DNA from: Bacteroidales bacterium
GTDB lineage: Bacteria; Bacteroidota; Bacteroidia; Bacteroidales; WCHB1-69
Length of the DNA stretch: 6,918 bases
Assembly (NCBI GenBank): GCA_031257735.1
Contig: JAIROC010000125.1
Coordinates: forward strand, 1 to 6,918
Direction of reading: 5' to 3'
Shown piece by piece: positions 1-4,843 of the stretch. The position numbers and the translations under genes were made by a program. The notes under the pieces were generated by a model that saw only the letters and a list, made by a program, of their open reading frames with translations, had not been told where the DNA came from and searched no databases. Within the stretch, counting starts at the first letter, position 1; the number at the start of each line of letters is the position of its first letter.

Positions 1-57
1 TAATTAGAGTCTGTCTATAAAGTAATCATCAGATATCAAAAGTATTCTCGTAACAAT

Positions 58-178
58 CAACGCTGTCATTGTGAGGAGCGCAACGACATGAAAATTCCTA
101 ACAATCAATGCGTTTTTGGTTAGGGATTAGCTACGCTGCTCTTACGGGTGCTTCGTTATGCTACCAATGACGGCGTTG
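58..178. repeat. Inner palindromic repeat unit with 14-base inverted ends
   Basis: CAACGCTGTCATTG at 58-71 is matched by the reverse complement of 165-178 with a single mismatch (T to C). The unit is about 121 bases and sits inside the larger inverted-repeat element. A second, weaker unit of the same type runs from about 272 (GCGTCATT) to 320 (AATGACG), so GTCATT motifs alternate in orientation along the region: +, -, +, -. This looks like two neighbouring degenerate palindromic repeats rather than one simple insertion. Confidence 0.55.
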
Positions 179-236
179 TTTGGTTTATTCTTCGTTATTT
201 CATTCTGCTCATTCTGTAAATTAGCTACGCTGCTCT
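126..236 (+). repeat. 17-base perfect direct repeat, two copies
   Basis: ATTAGCTACGCTGCTCT occurs identically at 126-142 and 220-236. Both copies are followed within a few bases by ACGGGT and a GCTTCG word, in different order, so they are diverged copies of one longer repeat module. They lie inside the inverted-repeat element upstream of the thiamine operon and have no apparent coding role. Confidence 0.6.
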
Positions 237-357
237 CCGCTTCGCTACGGGTCTGATTCAGACAATAGCGAGCGTCATTCTCTTTTGTTCGTTTGAAAGA
301 TATACCTCCTTGCAATGACGACCTCTATTGTTACGAAAATACTTTTCACACAACCTC

Positions 358-393
358 TTTCATGTCTTCGCGCTTTCATGCCTTTGTGCTTTC
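358..393 (+). repeat. Short imperfect tandem repeat, 16-base unit
   Basis: TTTCATGTCTTCGCGC (358-373) is followed directly by TTTCATGCCTTTGTGC (374-389), matching at 13 of 16 positions, and then by a partial third copy, TTTC. It lies between the inverted-repeat element and the operon promoter. I recall similar CTTTGTGCCTTTGTG-like words as common intergenic DNA in Bacteroidetes. No function can be read from it. Confidence 0.45.
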
Positions 394-443
394 TTGTTTT
401 ACGTATGTCCTTTAAAAGATAAAAATAATTTGAAAAAACACCT

Positions 444-471
444 TTTGTCTTAACTAAAAGTTGTATCTTTG
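444..471 (+). promoter_or_regulatory. Bacteroidetes-type promoter for the thiamine operon
   Basis: TATCTTTG at 464-471 is an exact match to the Bacteroidetes -7 consensus TAnnTTTG. A TTTG at 444-447 could be the -33 element, with 16 bases between the two, slightly shorter than usual. Transcription would start about 7 bases downstream, near 477-479, at the 5' edge of the TPP riboswitch. This arrangement, and the lack of other good matches before thiD, make it the likely operon promoter. The -7 element is convincing; the -33 element is tentative. Confidence 0.65.
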
Positions 472-475
472 CAGG

Positions 476-560
476 CGAAAAAAAGGGGTGCCTGATATTC
501 GGCTGAGATTACACCCTTCGAACCTGATGTAGACAATACTAACGAAGGAATTTTTTGACG
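476..560 (+). promoter_or_regulatory. TPP riboswitch (THI element)
   Basis: This is a thiamine pyrophosphate-sensing RNA aptamer in the leader of the thiamine operon. The conserved core is present in order: GGGGTGCC (485-492), CTGAGA (503-508, the pyrimidine-sensing segment), CACCC (512-516), ACCTGAT (522-528), a GACAAT loop (532-537) and CGAAGGAA (543-550). Readable helices are P2 (486-490 with 512-516), P3 (491-495 with 499-502, one bulge), P4 (515-520 with 543-548) and a short P5 (530-532 with 539-541). P1 is almost all A-U: 478-483 with 551-556, capped by two C-G pairs. The usual GATAAT loop reads GACAAT. TPP binding should lower expression. No clear intrinsic terminator follows, so the mechanism (translation or termination) is open; a weak hairpin can form at 573-592. 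Confidence 0.93.
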
Positions 561-641
561 TTCATTATTTCTAACTGTTCGATTAATCGGTTGTAATATT
601 TCGTTTCCCTTCTATAGTTATATATAAATGATAAAAGAATA

Positions 642-1481
642 GTGAAGAAAACATATCCTGTTGTTTTGACAATTGCTGGTTCTGATAGTGGAGGCGGAGC
701 TGGTATTCAAGCAGATTTGAAAACAATATCAGCTTTAGGAGCCTTTGGTACATCTGCTATTACAGCGGTTACTGTACAAAATACACTTGGTGTAAAAGCA
801 ATTCATAGTATTCCATTAGATATATTGGAAGGACAAATTGATGCTGTTATGAGTGATTTTCCCGTAAAAGCTATTAAAATAGGTATGATTGATCAACCTG
901 AAGTAGTATCTATTATTGTCAATTCCATTTTAAAGTACAATCCTGCTTATGTTATTGTTGATCCTGTGATAGTCGCAACAAGTGGAGATATACTTATTCA
1001 CGATCAGGCTATTGATAAAATGAAAAAGGAACTTTTCCCTTATGCAGACCTTATTACTCCTAATTTAGGCGAGGCTTCTATTTTATTAGGACGTATGATT
1101 AATGATATAACAGAAATGGAAACAGCTGCGAAGATATTAAGTTCTTCTTTTGGATGCAAATCGGTGTTAGTAAAAGGCGGACATTTGTTTGAGGGCGAAA
1201 TGACAGATATATTATGGATGAGTAAGGAAGAACAACGCTATACTTTTTCTTCGAGAAAAATCGACACAAAAAATTTACATGGAACAGGATGTTCTTTATC
1301 TTCTGCAATTGCTACTTTTTTGGCGTTTGGAGAAACAATTCCTCAAGCAGTGCAAAATGCAAAAAACTATATCTCATCAGCAATAGAAGCAGGGAAAGAT
1401 ATTACACTTGGACAGGGTAATGGTCCTGTAAACCATTTTTTTGAACCGCAAATATTAAAGAAAATCAACATAAATTTATAA
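642..1481 (+). CDS. thiD: Hydroxymethylpyrimidine/phosphomethylpyrimidine kinase ThiD
   Basis: This 279-residue cytoplasmic kinase of the ribokinase fold phosphorylates HMP and HMP-phosphate to HMP-pyrophosphate, the pyrimidine substrate of thiamine phosphate synthase. Visible motifs are TIAGSDSGGGAGIQADLK (10-27, substrate and glycine-rich site), VDPVIVATSGD (106-116), ITPNLGEA (138-145), VKGGH (178-182) and GTGCSLSSAIA (214-224). The last carries the anion hole and Cys217, the position of the catalytic cysteine in ThiD. Length is normal for a stand-alone ThiD, with no TenA or ThiE fusion. The start is GTG at 642: an in-frame TAG at 615 and no ATG in between leave no better choice. It is the first gene after the riboswitch. 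An ATG at 628 opens a four-codon frame whose TAG stop overlaps the GTG start by one base. Confidence 0.95.
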   Translation: MKKTYPVVLTIAGSDSGGGAGIQADLKTISALGAFGTSAITAVTVQNTLGVKAIHSIPLDILEGQIDAVMSDFPVKAIKIGMIDQPEVVSIIVNSILKYNPAYVIVDPVIVATSGDILIHDQAIDKMKKELFPYADLITPNLGEASILLGRMINDITEMETAAKILSSSFGCKSVLVKGGHLFEGEMTDILWMSKEEQRYTFSSRKIDTKNLHGTGCSLSSAIATFLAFGETIPQAVQNAKNYISSAIEAGKDITLGQGNGPVNHFFEPQILKKININL

Positions 1482-1493
1482 AATAAAAATATC

Positions 1494-1886
1494 ATGAAAA
1501 GTATTTCATTTAAAACAATAGTACTTATTGCTATCTTAGGGATAGGTATCATCATGGGATTGATGTTTGGGATGCCCATGTATAATGTATGGCAACAGGA
1601 AATGACAGGGAAAGCTGAATTTTCACGGGCAGAACAAAACCGAAAAATTAAAGTAGAAGAAGCAAAAGCAGAAAAAGAAAGCGCTACATTCCGTGCGGAA
1701 GCTGAAATTATTCGTGCAGAAGGTGTAGCAAAAGCAAACCAAATTATCGGAGGTAGCCTAAAAGATAATAAAGATTATCTTACCTATTTATGGATACAGG
1801 CATTATATGATGAGAGTAATTCGGTAATTTACGTTCCCACCGAAGCCAATTTGCCAATATTAGAAGCAACGCGAATACAAAAATAA
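1494..1886 (+). CDS. Small membrane-anchored protein resembling the C-terminal part of SPFH/band-7 proteins
   Basis: This 130-residue protein has one N-terminal membrane segment (about 8-27, rich in Ile, Leu, Gly and Met) and then a WQQEMTGKAE stretch. A charged Ala/Glu/Lys/Arg helix follows (about 40-85: AEFSRAEQNRKIKVEEAKAE, then AEAEIIRAEGVAKAN) of the kind that forms a coiled coil. The tail is YLTYLWIQALY (95-105) and VIYVPTEANLPIL (111-123). The helix and tail resemble the end of stomatin/prohibitin-like proteins, but the folded SPFH domain itself is missing. I recall similar short proteins in Bacteroidetes and some phages annotated 'membrane protease subunit', so this is probably a real short family rather than a truncated gene. 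No protease residues are visible. It begins 12 bases after thiD and ends 7 bases before the next gene. A thiamine role is not evident. Confidence 0.8.
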   Translation: MKSISFKTIVLIAILGIGIIMGLMFGMPMYNVWQQEMTGKAEFSRAEQNRKIKVEEAKAEKESATFRAEAEIIRAEGVAKANQIIGGSLKDNKDYLTYLWIQALYDESNSVIYVPTEANLPILEATRIQK

Positions 1887-1893
1887 TTAGCCA

Positions 1894-2601
1894 ATGATTG
1901 TTCAAACAGTAATAGATAGTTTGCAATATCTGTCAAATGAAGACAAGGCAAAACATTTGCAAAGTTTCTTCAAAACCCAAAAAGGAGAATATGGCGAAGG
2001 AGATATTTTTTGGGGTATCACAGTCCCGGAAACAAAACGAGTTGCCAGAACGTATCTGAATGTCTCTTTTTTCGAGATTGAAGAAATGCTCAAAAACCCT
2101 GTTCACGAAGTGCGTTCTTGTGCCTTGATGATTTTAGTGGAACAGTTTAAAAGAGTAAAACCAATAGAAAAAAAGTTGATTGTAGATTTTTATCTCGCAA
2201 ATACCCCATATATCAACAGTTGGGATTTAGTGGATTTAAGTAGTTATAATATACTTGGAAAATATTTGACGGATAAACCGCGCGATATTCTCTATCAATT
2301 AGCAAAGAGTGAAAATATGTGGGAACAACGTATTTCCATCGTCAGTACATACGCGTTTATTCGTAACCATGACTATGAAGATACATTAGCCTTGTCAGAA
2401 ATGTTACTTGGTCATTCTCATGATTTAATTCACAAGGCAACAGGCTGGATGTTGCGAGAAATAGCCAAACGTGATGAAAGTTGCATGATAAACTTTGTAC
2501 AAACTCATTACGGAAAGATGCCTCGCATAACATTGCGCTATGCTATAGAAAAATTACCAAAGGAGTATAGACAAAATATATTAATAGGAAAATTTGAATA
2601 A
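1894..2601 (+). CDS. AlkD-like DNA alkylation repair protein (HEAT-like repeat glycosylase family)
   Basis: This 235-residue, soluble, all-helical protein belongs to the DNA alkylation repair family typified by Bacillus cereus AlkD, which removes bulky or positively charged N3/N7-alkylated purines without base flipping. Features at the AlkD active-site positions are NSWDLVD (108-114, with Trp110 and Asp114), MWEQRIS (142-148, with Trp143 and Arg146) and GWMLREI (184-190, with Trp185). These correspond to AlkD Trp109, Asp113, Arg148 and Trp187 by pattern. FWGITVPETKRVAR (39-52) and NPVHEVRSCALMIL (68-81) are also typical of the family. The length is normal and the gene looks intact. It is co-directional and closely packed between the small membrane protein and thiS (19 bases). 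Its position in a thiamine operon is unexpected and may simply reflect co-transcription. Activity is inferred from retained residues. Confidence 0.9.
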   Translation: MIVQTVIDSLQYLSNEDKAKHLQSFFKTQKGEYGEGDIFWGITVPETKRVARTYLNVSFFEIEEMLKNPVHEVRSCALMILVEQFKRVKPIEKKLIVDFYLANTPYINSWDLVDLSSYNILGKYLTDKPRDILYQLAKSENMWEQRISIVSTYAFIRNHDYEDTLALSEMLLGHSHDLIHKATGWMLREIAKRDESCMINFVQTHYGKMPRITLRYAIEKLPKEYRQNILIGKFE

Positions 2602-2620
2602 TAATAAAAAAAAAATAATT

Positions 2621-2824
2621 ATGGATATTACAATAAATAATAAGCCGTACACAACTGACGACGACAGCAATTTGATTGATGTCTTGGAGAAAGTTCAACT
2701 TACAGATCAATTTGGAGTTGCTATTGCTGTAAATAATACGGTAGTTCCTAAAACAGAATGGGAAAAATATATTGTTAAGGATAGAGATACTATTCTTGTA
2801 ATTAATGCTATATTTGGAGGATAA
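2621..2824 (+). CDS. thiS: Sulfur carrier protein ThiS
   Basis: This 67-residue ubiquitin-like (beta-grasp) protein ends in Phe-Gly-Gly, the tail that is adenylated by ThiF and converted to a thiocarboxylate, the sulfur donor for ThiG. The sequence MDITINNKPY at the N terminus, the central FGVAIAVNNTVVPKTEW (27-43) and the ending DTILVINAIFGG are typical of ThiS. The ATG at 2621 gives the family length of 66-67 residues. A TTG at 2594 would add a lysine/asparagine-rich nine-residue leader overlapping the upstream gene and is unlikely. The next gene starts 3 bases after the stop. The two glycine codons (GGAGGA) also supply a Shine-Dalgarno sequence for that gene. Confidence 0.95.
   Translation: MDITINNKPYTTDDDSNLIDVLEKVQLTDQFGVAIAVNNTVVPKTEWEKYIVKDRDTILVINAIFGG
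2816..2820 (+). promoter_or_regulatory. Shine-Dalgarno sequence embedded in the ThiS Gly-Gly codons
   Basis: GGAGG at 2816-2820 lies 7 bases before the ATG at 2828, ideal spacing for a ribosome binding site. It is formed by the ThiS diglycine codons GGA GGA. It is the clearest Shine-Dalgarno-like site in front of any gene in the operon, and it supports both the 2828 start and translational coupling with thiS. In Bacteroidetes such sites are weakly used in general, so function is inferred. Confidence 0.5.
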
Positions 2825-2827
2825 AAC

Positions 2828-3400
2828 ATGAGATTGATAATAATAACCCATAGCGAATTTATCCCTGATGAAGCAACAAAAATCAATGCCTTGTTTAAGG
2901 CGGGAATGGAGATTTTGCATATCAGAAAACCAAAGTCTTTAAAAAGAGAATGTGTTGCGTTACTTGAGAAAATTGACCAACAATACTATCCTCAAATCAA
3001 GATACATGATTTTTTTGATTTGGCAGATCATTATCCTGTATTAGGGGTTCATCTCAATTGCCGAAATCCTGTTTATCATGGAAATCGGAAATTAAATATA
3101 AGCAAATCCTGTCATAAGATTGAGGAGTTAGACCATATAGACGAATACGATTATGTATTTTTAAGTCCTGTTTTCAACAGTATTTCCAAACACGGTTACA
3201 ATGCAAAATTTACCGATAAAATGTTGAAGGATGCATGTAAAAAAGGAAAGATAAATGACAAAGTAGTTGCTCTAGGGGGAATTAATGCGGATACGCTTCC
3301 TTTGTTAAAAAAATATTCGTATGGAGGAGCGGCTATTTTGAGCGCTATCTGGGGAACAGAAGACGAGGTGTCTAATTTTCTAAAACTAAAAGCAATATGA
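2828..3400 (+). CDS. TenI/ThiE-like protein (thiazole tautomerase or second thiamine phosphate synthase)
   Basis: This 190-residue protein has the TIM-barrel thiamine phosphate synthase/TenI fold. Motifs in barrel order are MRLIIITH (1-8), ILHIRKPK (29-36, where ThiE has QLRxKD), KIHDFFDLA (58-66), VLGVHLNCRN (71-80, where ThiE has ADGVHLGQxD), DYVFLSPVFNSISKHGY (108-124), VALGGI (147-152) and GGAAILSAIW (166-175). It lacks several ThiE substrate-binding residues. The GHVF segment that carries the catalytic histidine of Bacillus subtilis TenI reads SPVF here, so it does not match TenI fully either. I recall an equivalent second ThiE-like protein in Bacteroides thiamine operons, usually annotated thiamine phosphate synthase. 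It sits between thiS and thiE and overlaps thiE by 4 bases (ATGA). A role on the thiazole phosphate intermediate is the best guess; the exact reaction is unresolved. Confidence 0.8.
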   Translation: MRLIIITHSEFIPDEATKINALFKAGMEILHIRKPKSLKRECVALLEKIDQQYYPQIKIHDFFDLADHYPVLGVHLNCRNPVYHGNRKLNISKSCHKIEELDHIDEYDYVFLSPVFNSISKHGYNAKFTDKMLKDACKKGKINDKVVALGGINADTLPLLKKYSYGGAAILSAIWGTEDEVSNFLKLKAI

Positions 3401-4050
3401 CCAATGAGCAACTAAATTTTTTTTCGTTTCAATTCATTACGCATCATACAGATAAATATACTTATTATCAATCGGTGGAGATGGCGCTTCAGGGCGGGTG
3501 TAAATGGATACAGTTGCGAATGAAAGATGTTTGCCCAAAAAAAGTGAAAGAAATAGCGCTACAAGTAAAATCATTGTGTGAAGTTTACAGCGCTGTTTTT
3601 TTGTTGGATGATTATGTAGAATTATGCAAAGAAATTGAAGCAGATGGCGTCCATCTTGGCAAACAGGATATGTCTGTCCCAAAGGCAAGAAATATCTTGG
3701 GAGACAATTTTATTATCGGATCTACTTGTAATACATACGAAGATATGCTTGCTCATGCTGGTCATCCTGTAGATTATATTGGATTAGGTCCTTTTCGATT
3801 TACAAAAACAAAAGTAAATTTAAGTCCTGTATTAGGGATAGAACAATATCAAACGATTATCAAGAAATGTTGTGAAATTGGTCTTTCTTTTCCTGTTGTT
3901 GCCATTGGAGGAATTACAGTCAAAGATATTTCTTCCTTATTAAAGACGGGAGTAGGGGGAGTAGCGCTTTCAGGGGCAATTCTACAGGCGGAAAATCCTG
4001 TTGAAGAAACAAAAAAAGTATTAAACGAAATAAACAAATACATTAAATAG
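3397..4050 (+). CDS. thiE: Thiamine phosphate synthase ThiE
   Basis: This 217-residue cytoplasmic TIM-barrel enzyme joins HMP-pyrophosphate to the thiazole phosphate to give thiamine phosphate. The classic motifs are all present: QLRMKD (39-44), FLLDDYVELC (68-77), ADGVHLGKQDM (82-92), IGSTCNT (107-113), DYIGLGPFRFTKTK (126-139), VVAIGGI (167-173) and GVALSGAI (188-195). These include the basic and acidic residues that bind pyrophosphate and magnesium. The ATG at 3397 overlaps the TGA of the upstream gene in an ATGA arrangement, which supports translational coupling, and the length is normal. Compared with its upstream neighbour, this copy retains the full synthase signature, so it is the main ThiE. 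The next gene, thiG, begins one base after the stop. Confidence 0.95.
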   Translation: MTNEQLNFFSFQFITHHTDKYTYYQSVEMALQGGCKWIQLRMKDVCPKKVKEIALQVKSLCEVYSAVFLLDDYVELCKEIEADGVHLGKQDMSVPKARNILGDNFIIGSTCNTYEDMLAHAGHPVDYIGLGPFRFTKTKVNLSPVLGIEQYQTIIKKCCEIGLSFPVVAIGGITVKDISSLLKTGVGGVALSGAILQAENPVEETKKVLNEINKYIK

Positions 4051-4051
4051 T

Positions 4052-4819
4052 ATGGATAAACTAATTATAGGAGGCAGAGCATTTTCTTCACGATTATTTA
4101 TCGGCACAGGTAAATTCAGTTCCAATGAAATGATGGCAAAAGCAATTCTTGCTTCGGATACGGAAATGGTTACTGTTGCCATGAAACGTATTGACATGGG
4201 AAATCAGGATGATAATATGCTTAAACACATCAGACGTGATCATATTCAACTTTTACCGAATACTTCAGGGGCGCGAAATGCACAAGAGGCTGTTTTTGCT
4301 GCTCAACTGTCGCGTGAGGCTTTTGAAACTAATTTTGTGAAGTTAGAAATTCATCCCGACCCGAAATATCTTTTGGCAGACCCTATAGAAACCTTAAAAG
4401 CAACAGAAGAATTGGCAAAATTAGGATTTGTTGTTTTACCTTATATTCAAGCAGACCCCGTTCTTTGTAAACGTTTGGAAGAAGTGGGCGCCGCTACTGT
4501 GATGCCCTTAGGTTCTCCCATAGGAACAAACAAAGGATTGAAAACAAAAGACCTATTGGAGATAATTATAGAACAAAGTACAATTCCTGTGGTTATAGAT
4601 GCAGGCATAGGCGCTCCCAGCCAGGCTGCGGAAGCTTTTGAAATGGGCGCTGATGCTGTCCTGATAAATACGGCTATCGCTATCGCAGATAATCCTGAAC
4701 AAATGGCAACAGCTTTCAAATGGGCTGCTATAGCAGGTCGTATGGCTTACAAGGCTAAACTTGGAAGCATAAAACAATATGCAGAAGCAAGCAGTCCCTT
4801 AACTTCTTTTCTAAATTGA
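4052..4819 (+). CDS. thiG: Thiazole synthase ThiG
   Basis: This 255-residue TIM-barrel enzyme forms the thiazole phosphate from 1-deoxy-D-xylulose 5-phosphate, dehydroglycine and ThiS thiocarboxylate. Diagnostic features are LFIGTGKFSS (15-24), TVAMKRID (41-48), LLPNTSGARNAQEAV (67-81), FVKLEIHPDP (95-104, with Lys97 as the Schiff-base lysine), VMPLGSPIGTNKGL (150-163, phosphate and substrate loop), VIDAGIGAPSQAA (181-193) and GADAVLINTAIA (199-210). The length matches the family and there are no breaks. It starts one base after thiE and precedes thiC by 24 bases. All Gly-Ala dipeptides here are encoded with GCGC across the codon junction or within it (see findings). The glycine imine partner enzyme, ThiH or ThiO, is not in the window. 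Confidence 0.97.
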   Translation: MDKLIIGGRAFSSRLFIGTGKFSSNEMMAKAILASDTEMVTVAMKRIDMGNQDDNMLKHIRRDHIQLLPNTSGARNAQEAVFAAQLSREAFETNFVKLEIHPDPKYLLADPIETLKATEELAKLGFVVLPYIQADPVLCKRLEEVGAATVMPLGSPIGTNKGLKTKDLLEIIIEQSTIPVVIDAGIGAPSQAAEAFEMGADAVLINTAIAIADNPEQMATAFKWAAIAGRMAYKAKLGSIKQYAEASSPLTSFLN

Positions 4820-4843
4820 TATTTCATATTATTAAGCTGATAC

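Larger units (their letters stand above)
38..346. repeat. Degenerate nested inverted-repeat element (MITE-like, non-coding)
   Basis: The outer arms are 38-57 and the reverse complement of 327-346, which match at 19 of 20 positions. The similarity continues inward through a GTCATTG..AGGAG core (65-78 against 306-320). Between the arms lie a smaller inverted pair (58-71/165-178), a 17-base direct repeat (126-142/220-236) and a palindrome, GTCTGA-T-TCAGAC, at 251-263. No open reading frame of useful size is present and I could see no target-site duplication beside the outer arms. The core resembles the dispersed GTCATTGCGAGGAG-type intergenic repeats I recall from many bacterial genomes. That family assignment is from memory; the arms themselves are read directly. 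Whether it ever moved is inference. Confidence 0.6.

Noticed and set aside
1..37. Possible tail of an upstream gene at the window start.
   Set aside because: The stretch is too short and has no recognisable coding pattern; nothing can be supported.
573..592. Hairpin after the riboswitch as an intrinsic terminator.
   Set aside because: The stem is five pairs including a G-T, the loop is ten bases and there is no following T-run, so it is too weak to call.
1494..1886. Reading the SPFH-like protein as a broken remnant of a full-length band-7 gene.
   Set aside because: No SPFH domain coding is visible upstream. The protein has its own start and a membrane segment directly fused to the coiled coil, and it resembles short proteins I recall from other Bacteroidetes.
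2594..2620. An upstream TTG start that would extend ThiS by nine residues.
   Set aside because: The extension is Asn/Lys-rich, overlaps the end of the AlkD-like gene, and makes the protein longer than the usual 66-67 residues. The ATG at 2621 gives the family length.
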